From assembly GCF_029869925.1 (NCBI RefSeq), contig NZ_CP118605.1:744001-808000 (forward strand): a DNA stretch of 64,000 bases, read 5' to 3'. Numbering within the stretch: the first letter of the stretch is position 1; every line of letters begins with the position of its first letter. Of this stretch, positions 38,701-47,475 are shown in pieces. Source of the stretch: Microbulbifer bruguierae. Lineage in GTDB: Bacteria > Pseudomonadota > Gammaproteobacteria > Pseudomonadales > Cellvibrionaceae. Both the position numbers and the translations under genes were made by a program. Below the pieces are notes generated by a model that was not told the DNA's origin, made no database searches, and saw nothing but the letters and a program-made list of their open reading frames with translations.

Positions 38701-38917
38701 CATCACCACTATTTGCGGTCTGGCACCGCTGGTGTTTTTGCCCGGCGCGGGCACCGAGCTGTACCGCGGAGTAGGAGTGATTGTGATGGCGGGGATTATC
38801 GGTGCCACTATCGTCACGTTGACCATGCTGCCGTCGTTGACCGTGTTCGTGCTGCTCCGCTACCAACGGCATGTCAAAAAGAATGGCGATGAGGAGAAAA
38901 CGGCAAATCCGGCTTAA
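35744..38917 (+). CDS. RND efflux permease (AcrB superfamily)
   Basis: The 1057-residue permease has 12 predicted membrane segments in two halves and two periplasmic loops. In the helix-4 relay the expected Asp-Asp pair is Asp404-Asn405 (GMTLDNSIVVLES), and the Lys site in helix 10 is Asn in GTVVNNPILIV. A DN/N arrangement is found in a subset of RND proteins, so this is not necessarily inactive, but it differs from AcrB. The substrate is unknown. It is translationally coupled to the adaptor and is followed after 32 bases by an ExoD-like gene. Confidence 0.93.
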   Translation: MFDKIVKNGILVTVTVLIIAILGLVAAFRIPVQMIPDLEVRTISIRTSWPGATPQDIEKEILIEQEEYLRNIPYLQKLQSTADLGSAEIELEFPFGVDILETQIRVNNALTQVPSYPENVDEPRVYATSFSSNAFMYYRVSPLPGNPRGLDMDMLRDYVEDHVRPHMSGVPGVAQVDVGGGAERQIQIRLKPELLAEHSLTLAEVRTSISARNRDISGGEVESGKRRYLLRTLGRFKNLEELRALILRRDGDGIVRLGDVAEIKLDHFKLRSSAYVNGVPVIFLSIRRESGSNVIDIKRSMVMEVERINQELLEAQGLKMVLTADDVGYVEASIFNVWKNLALGALLATGIMYWFLRSFRATALGVVGIPICTIAAFIGLLLAGRTINVISLAGVAFAIGMTLDNSIVVLESIELERRRGLNRLDAAISGVKKVWPAVLASTLTTVMVFLPVVFIAEEAGQLYSDIAIAISASILVSMLVAITVIPTASARLKFEGTSADNIENSKLRHAVIDRIHWLLASHTRRICCIGITVATSLAIALLLTPPAEYLPEGEEAKTFASMNAPPGYNLATMREIGLELQDYFLPFLELDPEEFDRGDAEVPAMKFFIINVSPQSLRIIAETKDPRHIDELMTAIVRKYESYPGMRAFATRGSIISSNDGGTRSVNLDISGSNLADLYQVARTAYKRAQEIFDEPNIQTQPASLSLAQPLLEVKPKWERAAEVGMSAEDIGFAVAALTDGAFVDEFFLDDDKIDIYLYNRQGPDATIETLQKIFIYTPSGAVQPLSQLAQIKETVDTATVRRIDGRRTVTLNIIPPRSVALETGVEKVRTQLVQHMRDKGEVPLGVSMNISGAADQLDATRATLGSNYLVALAIIYLLMVAIFAHWGYPLLIMTTIPLGIAGGIAGLALLNLVGAILRSMGYQGIHQPFDMISMLGFLILMGTVVNNPILIVHRAISNLKEEGMRAVEAVQEAVDSRLRPIAISTITTICGLAPLVFLPGAGTELYRGVGVIVMAGIIGATIVTLTMLPSLTVFVLLRYQRHVKKNGDEEKTANPA

Positions 38918-38949
38918 GCTGAAGTGAATCCGTAAAAATCCCCCTAGCC

Positions 38950-39534
38950 ATGCCAGAGGAAATACAAAATCTGTCGCAATTGCTCCGGCAATTGGAGCGT
39001 CTCGCCATCGGCCGAGAACGAATAACCCTGGATCAGGTACTGGAAGTAACAGGGCAACGCTCGTTTGCCCCATTGCTACTCGTTGCCGGATTAATTCTTT
39101 TTTCCCCCCTGTCCGGTATTCCCGGCATGCCTACCTTGATGGGGGTTGTGGTGCTGTTGGTGTCCATACAGATGCTTTTAATGCGAGGTCATCTGTGGCT
39201 ACCGGCTTGGCTGCTGCGACGCTCCATTTCGCAAAGCAATTTCTATCATGCACTGCACTGGCTAAAGCGCCCCGCCCAAGTCATTGACCACTGGTTACGA
39301 CCGCGCTTGCCAATGTTTGTATACCGCGGTGGCACTTACCTTATTGCGGTGGTCTGCACGGTTATCGCCCTTGCTCTGCCACTAATGGAAGTTGTCCCTT
39401 TCTCCGCAAGCATCGCCGGTATAGCCCTGGCCGCCTTTGGCCTGGCGCTGGTCGCCCACGACGGGCTGCTCGCACTGGTCGCCGCTGTAATCACCGGTCT
39501 GGTACCCGGATTGATCGTCAATGCCTTGCTTTAG
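38950..39534 (+). CDS. ExoD family membrane protein
   Basis: The 194-residue protein has four to five hydrophobic segments (for example APLLLVAGLILFSPLSGIPGMPTLMGVVVLLVSIQMLL, residues 42-79, and a C-terminal pair at 134-194). The SGIPG-PT motif and the LDQVLEVTGQRSFAPLL segment are those of the ExoD family, named for a Rhizobium exopolysaccharide locus; the biochemical role is unknown. It is 32 bases after the RND permease and may be cotranscribed. Upstream no strong Shine-Dalgarno sequence is visible. Confidence 0.85.
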   Translation: MPEEIQNLSQLLRQLERLAIGRERITLDQVLEVTGQRSFAPLLLVAGLILFSPLSGIPGMPTLMGVVVLLVSIQMLLMRGHLWLPAWLLRRSISQSNFYHALHWLKRPAQVIDHWLRPRLPMFVYRGGTYLIAVVCTVIALALPLMEVVPFSASIAGIALAAFGLALVAHDGLLALVAAVITGLVPGLIVNALL

Positions 39535-39742
39535 TGTCGTAAGAGTGTCGCAAGGCGCAAACTGCCCAACCAACAGCGCACAAACTATCAAATATCAACC
39601 ACTTATAAAGTAAAACAATCAAAACCATAAAAATCAATAATTTTTATCAAATACCGTTAGCTAATAGTATTTATCCCGTACCCGATAACCCACGCCCTGA
39701 AACATACGGGGCAAAACTTCTCTCAGGAGATAAGGAAATACC

Positions 39743-40309
39743 ATGGCTAACTACATCAACAGCGAAATCAAACCGTTCAAAGCCAAGGCTTACCAGTCTG
39801 GCGATTTCTTTGACGTTTCTGACGCGGACCTGAAAGGCAAGTGGTCTGTGGTCTTCTTCTACCCGGCGGACTTCACTTTTGTATGCCCCACCGAGCTGGG
39901 TGACCTGGCGGACAACTACGCCGAGTTCCAGAAGCTGGGCGTTGAAATCTACTCCGTCTCCACCGATACCCATTTCACCCACAAAGCGTGGCACGACACT
40001 TCCGAGACCATCGGCAAGATCCAGTTCCCGATGATCGGCGACCCCACCGGCACCATCACCCGCAACTTCGGCGTGATGATCGAGGAAGAAGGCATCGCTG
40101 ACCGCGGCACCTTCGTGATCGACCCGGAAGGCAAGATCCAGATCGTCGAGATCAACGCTGGCGGCATTGGCCGTGATGCCCAGGACCTGCTGCGCAAGAT
40201 CAAGGCTGCCCAGTACGTTGCCGCGCACCCGGGTGAAGTTTGCCCGGCCAAGTGGAAAGAAGGTGAAGCGACTCTGGCTCCGTCTCTCGACCTCGTAGGC
40301 AAAATCTAA
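39743..40309 (+). CDS. ahpC: Alkyl hydroperoxide reductase subunit C (peroxiredoxin)
   Basis: The 188-residue typical 2-Cys peroxiredoxin has the peroxidatic Cys in [11 protein letters not shown] (about residue 48) and the resolving Cys in GEVCPAKW (about 166). It reduces H2O2 and organic peroxides and is recycled by AhpF. A strong CAGGAGA lies before the ATG. The upstream 208-base region is very AT-rich (39585-39690) and is the likely promoter; I could not assign an OxyR operator with confidence. A stem CCCGGCAA/TTGCCGGG lies after the stop. ahpF follows beyond a palindromic element. Confidence 0.97.
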   Translation: MANYINSEIKPFKAKAYQSGDFFDVSDADLKGKWSVVFFYPADFTFVCPTELGDLADNYAEFQKLGVEIYSVSTDTHFTHKAWHDTSETIGKIQFPMIGDPTGTITRNFGVMIEEEGIADRGTFVIDPEGKIQIVEINAGGIGRDAQDLLRKIKAAQYVAAHPGEVCPAKWKEGEATLAPSLDLVGKI

Positions 40310-40360
40310 AGCCCGCTAGATACCCGGCAAATTCAAAGTACAGGACTTGCCGGGAAGGTG

Positions 40361-40466
40361 CTGCTGACGGACACACCTCTGCGAAACCTTCACCGCCATG
40401 GATGGCGGTGTAGAGCCCCCAGGGATGGCGGCACGGCGTGTTTCGCAAGGGTGTTCCCGTCGGCAG
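40361..40466. repeat. Palindromic miniature element between ahpC and ahpF
   Basis: A 106-base imperfect palindrome. Outer arms CTGCTGACGG and CCGTCGGCAG pair at 9 of 10 positions, next CTGCGAAAC and GTTTCGCA, and the centre holds CCGCCATGGATGGCGG, itself a hairpin. It would fold into one long branched stem. From memory, the CATGGATGGCGG...AGCCCCCAGGGATGG core recurs in intergenic regions of marine gammaproteobacteria. No second copy was noticed here. Confidence 0.6.
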
Positions 40467-40516
40467 AGCCGCTACCAAACTTGGAAAAAACCACTAAAGA
40501 ATTTCAGGACACACCG

Positions 40517-42100
40517 ATGTTGGACGCAAACGTAAAGAAACAACTGGACACCTATCTGCAGAATATCGTCACTCCGATCGAGATCCGTGTGTCCGCCGAC
40601 AGCAGCCCCAAGGCTGTTGAGCTGAACAACCTGGCCGGCGAAATCGCTGACCTCTCCAGCAAGATCGAATTGAAGCAGGAAAGCCGCAAGCGCACCCCGA
40701 GCATGGCTATTGCGCCCGCCGGAGAAATCCCGCGTGTCAGCTTCGCAGGCATTCCCATGGGACACGAATTCACCTCTCTGGTGCTCGCACTGCTGCAAGC
40801 CGGCGGCCACCCGTCCAAAGCGGACCCGGAACTGCAAGAGCAGATCCGCAACATCCAGGGTGAATTCCACTTTGAAACCTATATCTCGCTGTCCTGCCAG
40901 AACTGCCCGGACGTAGTTCAGGCCCTCAACCTGATGGCGAAACTGAACCCGAATATCACCCACGAAATGATCGACGGCGCCCTGTTCCAGGAAGAGGTCG
41001 ACGAGCGCCAGATCATGGCGGTACCGGCGGTCTACCTGAACGGCGAGCATTTCGGCCAGGGCCGTATGGGCCTGGAAGAAATCGTGGCCAAAATCGACAC
41101 TGGTGCCGAGGCGCGCAAGGCGGAAGAGCTGAACGAGCGTGAGCCCTACGACGTCCTCGTGGTCGGCGGTGGCCCGGCTGGCGCCGCGGCGGCTATTTAT
41201 GCTGCACGCAAAGGCATCCGTACCGGTCTCGTCGCCGAGCGCTTCGGCGGTCAGGTAATGGATACCGTGGGTATCGAAAACTTCATCTCGGTGCCCTATA
41301 CCGAAGGCCCGAAACTGGCGGCGAGCCTTGAGCAACATGTAAAAGAATACGGAGTCGACATCATTACCGGTCAGCGCGCTGCAGAGCTGAAGCGCAACAA
41401 ACTGATCGAGTTACAGCTGCAGAGTGGCGCCACCCTCGCCAGTAAATCCGTGGTACTCGCCACCGGCGCCCGCTGGCGTGAACTGGGTGTGCCCGGTGAG
41501 GCCGAATACCGTACCAAGGGCGTGGCCTATTGCCCGCACTGTGATGGCCCCTTTTTCAAGGGTAAGCACGTAGCCGTGATTGGTGGCGGTAACTCCGGTA
41601 TCGAAGCGGCAATTGACCTCGCCGGTATCGTAAAGCACGTCACTGTTCTGGAATTTGCCGACACTCTGCGAGCCGACGAAGTCCTGGTACGCAAGGCGCG
41701 CTCCATGCCAAACGTGGACATTATTACCAATGCACAAACCACCGAAGTACTCGGCGATGGCAGCAAGGTGAACGGCCTGCGCTACACCGACCGTCTAAGC
41801 GGCGAGAGCCAGAGCATCGAACTTGCGGGTGTATTCGTGCAAATCGGTCTGGTGCCTAACACTGAATTCCTGAAGGACAGCGATCTGGAAATGAACCGTA
41901 TGGGCGAAATTGTGATTGATGCGCGCGGCGCGACGTCAATCCCCGGTGTCTTCGCTGCGGGCGACGCGACCACAGTACCCTACAAGCAGATCGTGATTTC
42001 CATGGGCGCAGGTGCTACTGCGGCGCTCGGCGCCTTCGATCACCTGATCCGGACCTCTGTCCCGCAGGAAGAGGATGAAGCACTGTCGATGGCCAGCTGA
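40517..42100 (+). CDS. ahpF: Alkyl hydroperoxide reductase subunit F
   Basis: From the ATG at 40517 (MLDANVKKQ, with AGGA 7 bases upstream) the product has 527 residues, as usual for AhpF. The frame is open through the palindromic element but that part is not protein-like. It has the N-terminal tandem thioredoxin fold with CxxC (SCQNCPDV, about 128-131), an FAD-binding [17 protein letters not shown] (about 217-234), the redox centre CPHCDGP (about 340) and NADH-binding [14 protein letters not shown]. It passes electrons from NADH to AhpC. The end of the gene is followed by a terminator. Confidence 0.97.
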   Translation: MLDANVKKQLDTYLQNIVTPIEIRVSADSSPKAVELNNLAGEIADLSSKIELKQESRKRTPSMAIAPAGEIPRVSFAGIPMGHEFTSLVLALLQAGGHPSKADPELQEQIRNIQGEFHFETYISLSCQNCPDVVQALNLMAKLNPNITHEMIDGALFQEEVDERQIMAVPAVYLNGEHFGQGRMGLEEIVAKIDTGAEARKAEELNEREPYDVLVVGGGPAGAAAAIYAARKGIRTGLVAERFGGQVMDTVGIENFISVPYTEGPKLAASLEQHVKEYGVDIITGQRAAELKRNKLIELQLQSGATLASKSVVLATGARWRELGVPGEAEYRTKGVAYCPHCDGPFFKGKHVAVIGGGNSGIEAAIDLAGIVKHVTVLEFADTLRADEVLVRKARSMPNVDIITNAQTTEVLGDGSKVNGLRYTDRLSGESQSIELAGVFVQIGLVPNTEFLKDSDLEMNRMGEIVIDARGATSIPGVFAAGDATTVPYKQIVISMGAGATAALGAFDHLIRTSVPQEEDEALSMAS

Positions 42101-42211
42101 TTCCCGAATCGAACAGAACCGATCAAACCCTAACCGGATACTGGCCTCCCAGCGGTATCCGGCTCCCCAGGCGGGCTCCCCAAGCCCACCGCACACTGGG
42201 ACCACCCTTTT

Positions 42212-42238
42212 AGGCCGGCTCAAACCGGCCTTTTTTTC
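42212..42238 (+). terminator. Rho-independent terminator of ahpF
   Basis: AGGCCGG and CCGGCCT flank a CTCAAA loop and are followed by TTTTTTT. It lies 112 bases after the ahpF stop. Confidence 0.9.
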
Positions 42239-42399
42239 GATTACGCTAATTGACTGGCCACCGGCATCAGCGGCTGATAGTGTTCGCATATCAGGACCGG
42301 GCAGTCTGATTCAGTCATGCCCCGGTAAAGCTTCACATAGGAGTGACGTGAGTTACCGCACTACACTTCTTCCCAATGGATCAATCGGGAGAACACACC

Positions 42400-42990
42400 A
42401 TGATTGTCAATACATCTCTGAAATCCCTACTGCTGGCTTCCCTGCTCGTACTGCCGTTATCTGCGCTCGCAGGCTGGCAACTCGATGGCGACGACTCCAG
42501 CGTTCAGTTTGTTTCCGTAAAGAAATCCTCCATCGTGGAAACCCACCACTTCAAGGAATTGAATGGCAAGATCTCGGACGATGGCAAGGCACTGCTGGAA
42601 ATTGCGCTGTCGAGTGTGGAAACCAATATCCCGATTCGCAATGAGCGCATGCAGCAGATGCTGTTCAATACCGCAAAGTTCGCCAGCGCGACCATTAATG
42701 CCACTGTAGATACCGCAAAGCTGAAGTCCCTGGCGCCCGGTAAAACTATGCCGGTTTCCAGTGACCTGAGCCTCGAGATCCACGGCTCGCAGAAAAGCTA
42801 CAAAGCCGATCTACAGGTAACCGGTCTGGAAAATGGCGGCCTGCTGGTAACCACCACCGCGCCGATCGTGGTCAATGCTGGCGACTTCAAGCTACTGGAA
42901 GGTATCGAGAAACTTCGTCAGGTGGCCGGCCTCGACAGTATCAGCCCGCTGGTGCCCGTCAGTGTCAAACTGGTGTTCAAGCAGGACTGA
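42400..42990 (+). CDS. YceI family periplasmic lipid-binding-type protein
   Basis: From the ATG at 42400, with GGGAG 8 bases upstream, the product has 196 residues. Residues 1-24 are a signal peptide ending SALA. The mature protein begins GWQLDGDDSSVQFVSVKKSSIVETHHF, the YceI pattern, and continues as a lipocalin-like barrel that in known members binds polyisoprenoids. The role in the periplasm is not defined. It is a single-gene unit bounded by the ahpF terminator and a perfect 12-bp hairpin after its stop. Confidence 0.9.
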   Translation: MIVNTSLKSLLLASLLVLPLSALAGWQLDGDDSSVQFVSVKKSSIVETHHFKELNGKISDDGKALLEIALSSVETNIPIRNERMQQMLFNTAKFASATINATVDTAKLKSLAPGKTMPVSSDLSLEIHGSQKSYKADLQVTGLENGGLLVTTTAPIVVNAGDFKLLEGIEKLRQVAGLDSISPLVPVSVKLVFKQD

Positions 42991-43002
42991 TGCCCTCCCC
43001 CA

Positions 43003-43031
43003 GCGGCGATACCGGCACTCGGTATCGCCGC
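43003..43031 (+). terminator. Perfect 12-bp hairpin after the yceI-like gene
   Basis: GCGGCGATACCG and CGGTATCGCCGC pair fully around GCACT, 13 bases after the stop codon. No T-run follows, so it may stabilise the 3' end or act with Rho rather than as a classical terminator. Confidence 0.5.
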
Positions 43032-43188
43032 ACCCAGGCGCTGCCGCGCACTTACTCCGTTTCGTCTGGATCGCCCCTGCACCGCCGTCCTTCGGCAAGC
43101 TCCAGATCAACTGCAACCCGACTCCCGCACACCCCCTGAAATCGGCTAAAATCTCCGCCATTCCCCTATTTGAATGAGGTGTGAAGGT

Positions 43189-43734
43189 ATGGCTTCACTA
43201 CAAGACCAACTGCTCAAGGCCGGGCTGGTTGACAAGAAAACGGCGAAGAAAATCGGCAAAGAAAAGCGCAAGCAGGACAAAGTGGCCAGGAAGTCAGGCG
43301 ACCTGCAGAAAGACGATTCAAGGCTGGCTGCCGAGCAGGCTCGGGCAGAAAAAGTGGCCCGGGACAAGGCACTGAATGCAGAACGCGAAGCCGCCGCCCG
43401 GCAGAAAGCGATCGCAGCGCAGATCAAACAGCTGATCGAGCGCCATAAACAGCCCAAAGGCGCCCCGGGCAAGGATGAAATCGCCTACCATTTTACCTTC
43501 GCGAAGAAAGTCAAAAAGCTCTACGTCTCTGCCGCCGTGCAGGAACACCTGACTGCTGGGCGCCTTCAGATTGTTGGAGAAGGTGAGCACTTCGAGCTGG
43601 TGCCACGCGTAGTAGCAGAGAAAATCGCCGAACGGGATGCCAGTATGGTGGTACCTCCGCCGGAAAACACCAGTGTGGTAGACGAGGACGATCCTTACGC
43701 TGGTTATGAAATTCCCGATGATCTGATGTGGTAA
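43189..43734 (+). CDS. DUF2058 family nucleoprotein-like protein (YaiL type)
   Basis: From the ATG at 43189, with GAAGG 1-6 bases upstream and GAGGT further back, the product has 181 residues and starts MASLQDQLLKAGLVDKKTAKK, as in E. coli YaiL. The N-terminal 90 residues are Lys/Arg/Ala rich and helical, likely nucleic-acid binding; the C-terminal part (YHFTFAKKVKKLYVSAAVQEHLTAGRLQIV) is the DUF2058 core. Function is unknown. It is 4 bases from the next gene and certainly cotranscribed. Confidence 0.88.
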   Translation: MASLQDQLLKAGLVDKKTAKKIGKEKRKQDKVARKSGDLQKDDSRLAAEQARAEKVARDKALNAEREAAARQKAIAAQIKQLIERHKQPKGAPGKDEIAYHFTFAKKVKKLYVSAAVQEHLTAGRLQIVGEGEHFELVPRVVAEKIAERDASMVVPPPENTSVVDEDDPYAGYEIPDDLMW

Positions 43735-43738
43735 ATCG

Positions 43739-44290
43739 ATGACAGATAGTGACCCGGTCATTGCCCAGGTAGAACGATGGCTGCAGGACGTGGTGGTGGG
43801 CCTCAACCTGTGCCCGTTTGCGCGCAAACCCCTGCGCGCCCGGCAGATCCGTTTTGTGGTGAGCGAGGCTACCAGCGACGAGGTACTGCGTGAAGAATTA
43901 CTGGATGAGTTTCAGTTACTGGATCGGACTTCTGCTGCTGAAGTTGAGACCAGCCTGCTGATTTTACCCACCCATCTCCGGGACTTTCACGATTACAATT
44001 TTTTCCTTACGGAAGCCGAATTGCTGCTCAAACGCGAGGGCTACGAAGGCATCTACCAGATTGCCAGTTTCCACCCCCACTATCAGTTTGCCAACACCGA
44101 ACCGGACGACGCTGAAAACCTGACCAACCGCGCGCCCTACCCCATCCTGCATCTGTTACGGGAAGAGAGCCTCGAGCGCGGGCTGGAAAACTACGCGGAT
44201 CCCGACAGCATTCCGCACAACAACATTCTGCGGGTCGAGGCGCTCACAGAGGAACAGAAACGCTTGCTGTTCCCCTACCTTTTTCTGTAA
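43739..44290 (+). CDS. DUF1415 family protein
   Basis: The 183-residue protein begins with a short helix and the motif VVVGLNLCPFARKPL (about 18-32), then RFVVSEA, and later YQIASFHPHYQFANTEPDDAENLTNRAPYPILHLLREESLERGL. These are hallmark segments of DUF1415. The Cys, two His and Arg residues may form a site, but no activity is known to me. It starts 4 bases after the DUF2058 gene and converges on a SulP gene 17 bases away. Confidence 0.87.
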   Translation: MTDSDPVIAQVERWLQDVVVGLNLCPFARKPLRARQIRFVVSEATSDEVLREELLDEFQLLDRTSAAEVETSLLILPTHLRDFHDYNFFLTEAELLLKREGYEGIYQIASFHPHYQFANTEPDDAENLTNRAPYPILHLLREESLERGLENYADPDSIPHNNILRVEALTEEQKRLLFPYLFL

Positions 44291-44307
44291 CCCGATGTCT
44301 TCTGTCG

Positions 44308-46065
44308 TCAGGCTTCCTCGACACACCCGGCATAATTGTTTCGAAGTTCGGTAAATGCCTGGTATTGAGTGAAAAAGATCCGGCCGGAAATTTCCTGCAC
44401 AAAGCCGCAGCGCTCCAGTGAATCCATAACTGGCCCCTTTACCTCGGACAGGTGCAGACAGATCCCGGCCTCCCGCAACTGGGCGTTGATGGACTCCAGG
44501 GTCTCCAGCGCGCTCCAGTCGATTTCATTGATCGCGCTGCACATCAGGATGATGTGACGCACCTGCGGATTAGTTGCCACATCACTGTAGATCCGCTCTT
44601 CCAGAAATGCGGCATTGGAGAACATCAGGCTTTCGTCCACGCGAATACTGATGATCTGCGGCAGGGTGAGTACCTTGTGCCGCTGGATATTGCGAAAATG
44701 CTCCGTCCCTTCAACCAGCCCCACCTCCGCAATGTGTGGTTTGGACGTGCGGAAAAGGAACAATATCACTGAGGCCAACACTCCGCAGGAAACCCCCACT
44801 TCCACGCCGAACAGCAGTGTTACCAGTATGGTCACCAGCACCGCAAAGAAATCACTGCGGGAAAAACGCCAGGTTTTTTTCAGAATCGAGAAATCCACCA
44901 GACTCAGCACCGCCACGATGATGGTGGCCGCCAACGTTGCCTTCGGCAGATGATAGAGAAATGGCGTGAGGAACATAGCCGAGAGGGCAATACCGATGGC
45001 TGTGAACACACTCGCCAACTGGGTCTCCGCACCGGCATCAAAATTGACGACCGAGCGCGAAAAACCGCCGGTCACCGGAAACCCACCGGAAAGGCCCGCG
45101 GCAACGTTGGCGCTGCCGAGACCGATCAATTCCTGATTCATATCAATCTTCTGGCGACGTTTGGCGGCGAGGGTCTTGCCCACAGATACCGATTCCACGT
45201 AACCGATTACAGAAATCATTACTGCGGGCCAGAACAGTTGCTCGACCAGTGCCCAGGAAAAATGCGGCAGGCCGAGCGATGGCAAGCCACTGGGAATTTC
45301 ACCAACGACCTGTACCCCCTTGCTTTCAAGATCCAGGCTCGCGGCGAGAAACACCGTTGCAATAACACCCACCACCGGAGCCGCTTTAACCAGGAGGGCG
45401 GCGGTTTGACGGGACAACGAAAGCCGCTGTATCAGGTGCACCGCACCGGATCGCGCCCACACCAGAAACAGCACCACTGTCACGCCAATAACCAGGGCAT
45501 AGAAATTCCACTGCGACAGGCTTTTGAGCATGGAGTGAACGAGCTCGGGCAGAGATTCACCGTGAGCGGAAATGCCAAGAAGGTGCCGCAATTGGCTAAA
45601 CGCAATCAGGATCCCCGACGCAGTGATAAATCCTGAAATGACCGGGTGAGAAAGAAAGTTGGCGAAAAAACCAAGCTGCAACAGTCCCATTAACAATAGA
45701 AACCCACCGGACAACAGCGCCAGCAAGGCCGCCGCAAGCAGATAATCCGCGCTGCCCTGGACCGCCACCTGACCAAGGGCGGCAGCACTCATCAGAGACG
45801 CCACCGCCACCGGCCCCACGGACAGCGTGCGACTGGTACCGAATAGCGCATAGGCAATGAGCGGTACGATGCTTGCGTACAACCCCACTTCCGCCGGTAA
45901 TCCTGCCAGCAGCGCATAGGCCAGGGACTGCGGGATCAACATTACTGTCACCACCGCAGCGGCAACCAGGTCGCGCTGTAAAGCGGCACCGGTATAGGTG
46001 CCTAACCAGCCAATAATTGGCAGGGCTCGCGTAAACTTCGTGCGGGTACTACTGCTCATACTCAC
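44308..46065 (-). CDS. SulP family anion transporter with STAS domain (second paralogue)
   Basis: The 585-residue protein has the SulP membrane domain (about 25-440; signatures VTVMLIPQSLAYALLAGLPAEVGLYAS and SANVAAGLSGGFPVTGGFSRSVVNFDAGA) and a cytoplasmic STAS domain (about 460-575) with LMCSAINEIDWSALETLE. It is the sulfate-permease type and differs from the first SulP next to carbonic anhydrase. It lies 4 bases after the Blh-like sulfurtransferase gene on the same strand, so it is the terminal gene of the sulfur operon and could export sulfite or sulfate, or import sulfate; direction cannot be told from sequence. Confidence 0.92.
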   Translation of the reverse strand: MSMSSSTRTKFTRALPIIGWLGTYTGAALQRDLVAAAVVTVMLIPQSLAYALLAGLPAEVGLYASIVPLIAYALFGTSRTLSVGPVAVASLMSAAALGQVAVQGSADYLLAAALLALLSGGFLLLMGLLQLGFFANFLSHPVISGFITASGILIAFSQLRHLLGISAHGESLPELVHSMLKSLSQWNFYALVIGVTVVLFLVWARSGAVHLIQRLSLSRQTAALLVKAAPVVGVIATVFLAASLDLESKGVQVVGEIPSGLPSLGLPHFSWALVEQLFWPAVMISVIGYVESVSVGKTLAAKRRQKIDMNQELIGLGSANVAAGLSGGFPVTGGFSRSVVNFDAGAETQLASVFTAIGIALSAMFLTPFLYHLPKATLAATIIVAVLSLVDFSILKKTWRFSRSDFFAVLVTILVTLLFGVEVGVSCGVLASVILFLFRTSKPHIAEVGLVEGTEHFRNIQRHKVLTLPQIISIRVDESLMFSNAAFLEERIYSDVATNPQVRHIILMCSAINEIDWSALETLESINAQLREAGICLHLSEVKGPVMDSLERCGFVQEISGRIFFTQYQAFTELRNNYAGCVEEA

Positions 46066-46069
46066 GTTT

Positions 46070-46477
46070 TCAATAACTCACCAGCACACCGCTGACATCA
46101 AACCCGGCGCTCTCTGCCGCAGCCCTCAATGCAGCTTTGTCTGTGCCAACGCTACAATGCGCCGCCGCCCACAGATTGCAGGAACGGTTACCTGAACGAC
46201 AAAACGCGTGGATGCGCTTACCACTTTGCAACACCTTGACAAAAGCATCCACGTGCCCGGGCTGCATCTGCCCGCGGGAAAACGGAATGGCGATAAACTC
46301 CATTCCCGCGTCATTAACCGCCTGTTCGAGCTGATCAAAGGTCGGTAAATCTTCCGCTTCATATTCAGGGCGGTTGCACACTACGATGGAAACGCCAGCT
46401 TCCGACAGAGCGGCCATTTCACTCAATGCCGGTTCCGCGGAAATACTGACTTGTTGATCCAGGGATTTCGATTCCAT
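46070..46477 (-). CDS. Blh-like DUF442 sulfurtransferase/phosphatase
   Basis: The 135-residue protein matches the DUF442 (TIGR01244) family that accompanies persulfide dioxygenases. The fold is of the dual-specificity phosphatase/rhodanese kind and the active loop is FCRSGNRSC, with the reactive Cys93. Members are reported as sulfurtransferases or as the N-terminal part of Blh, the BigR-regulated hydrolase. It lies between the MBL hydrolase (42 bases upstream) and the SulP gene, in the same direction, and likely forms a unit with them. Confidence 0.85.
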   Translation of the reverse strand: MESKSLDQQVSISAEPALSEMAALSEAGVSIVVCNRPEYEAEDLPTFDQLEQAVNDAGMEFIAIPFSRGQMQPGHVDAFVKVLQSGKRIHAFCRSGNRSCNLWAAAHCSVGTDKAALRAAAESAGFDVSGVLVSY

Positions 46478-46519
46478 AAATACCTCTCTCGCAGGCTGTG
46501 ACTGACAGCCTGACCTGAA

Positions 46520-47398
46520 TTAGAGTTTGTTGATCGGCACTTTCAGATAGACAGTGCCATTGTCTTCCGCCGGCGGCATCTGGCCTGCGCGAATATTGAC
46601 CTGAATCGAGGGAATGATCAGGCGCGGCATATCCAGGGTGCTGTCCCGCTTGCTGCGCATGTCCACGAACTCGTCTTCAGTGATCCCTTCATGCAGATGG
46701 ATATTGCTACGTTTCTGCTCGCCCACACTGGTCTGGTACTGGTGCTGACGGCTACCGTTTGGCGGATAGTCATGGCACATGAACATGCGGGTTTCCGCCG
46801 GTAGCGCGAGCAATTTCTGCACCGAGCGGTAAAGAGCACGGGCATCGCCGCCGGGAAAGTCGCAACGGGCACTGCCAACATCAGGCATAAACAAGGTATC
46901 GCCTACAAACAGGGCATCGCCGATCAACCAGGCCATATCCGCGGGCGTGTGGCCCGGCACATAGATGACCTGCCCAACCAAAGCGCCAATGGTGAAGGTT
47001 TCGCCATCCCTGAACAGGTGATCGAATTGGGAACCATCGGTCAGAAATTGCTTTTCGAGATTGAATACGTCACGGAAGATACCCTGCACCTGGGCAATGT
47101 GATTGCCGATACCTATCTTGCCGCCGAGCTGGTCACGGATAAACGGCGCCGCGGACAGGTGGTCCGCATGGGCGTGGGTTTCCAATACCCATTCGACTGC
47201 AAGTTCATGGTCGCGCACAAAGGCGACTATTTTCTCCGCACCAGTCGTCGCGGTACGACCTGATGCCTGATCAAAGTCCAGTACCGGATCAATAACCGCG
47301 GCACTACCGCCGGCGTGATCGTAAACCACGTAACTCCAGGTCTCTGTCACATCGTCCAGAAATGCCTGCACTTGGGGGATACCAGTGGTCTGGCTCAT
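46520..47398 (-). CDS. MBL-fold hydrolase, persulfide dioxygenase-like (Blh/ETHE1 type)
   Basis: The 292-residue metallo-beta-lactamase-fold protein contains HAHADHLSA (His75, His77, Asp79, His80) plus later metal residues in PGHTPADM, FVGDTLF and MCHDYPP. This set matches the ETHE1/SdoA/Blh clade that oxidises glutathione persulfide to sulfite with a single iron. It is divergent from a BigR-type repressor, with AT-rich palindromic DNA between them, which is the arrangement of known bigR-blh loci. The gene precedes the DUF442 and SulP genes. Confidence 0.9.
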   Translation of the reverse strand: MSQTTGIPQVQAFLDDVTETWSYVVYDHAGGSAAVIDPVLDFDQASGRTATTGAEKIVAFVRDHELAVEWVLETHAHADHLSAAPFIRDQLGGKIGIGNHIAQVQGIFRDVFNLEKQFLTDGSQFDHLFRDGETFTIGALVGQVIYVPGHTPADMAWLIGDALFVGDTLFMPDVGSARCDFPGGDARALYRSVQKLLALPAETRMFMCHDYPPNGSRQHQYQTSVGEQKRSNIHLHEGITEDEFVDMRSKRDSTLDMPRLIIPSIQVNIRAGQMPPAEDNGTVYLKVPINKL

Positions 47399-47447
47399 AA
47401 CACCTCCCGTAAATTGATTGATCTACCTAGAACGGAATTCAATATAC

Positions 47448-47475
47448 TTGTGCATATTATATATTTCAATATAAT
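47448..47475 (+). promoter_or_regulatory. Promoter and overlapping palindrome of the ArsR/BigR-type gene
   Basis: TTGTGC (47448) and a perfect TATAAT (47470-47475) are 16 bases apart. The inverted repeat ATTATA-N8-TATAAT at 47456-47475 covers the -10 element, so a bound repressor would block it. The AT-rich core lies midway between the divergent MBL and arsR genes and may serve both. Confidence 0.6.

Noticed and set aside
39585..39690. OxyR operator upstream of ahpC
   Set aside because: ATAG/CTAT-like tetrads occur (for example near CAAACTATCAAATATCAACC), but no arrangement fits the four-part OxyR spacing well in this AT-rich DNA.
40358..40516. N-terminal extension of AhpF through the palindromic element
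   Set aside because: The frame is open, but the extension covers a repeat, has no similarity to AhpF and the ATG at 40517 has its own ribosome-binding site and normal length.
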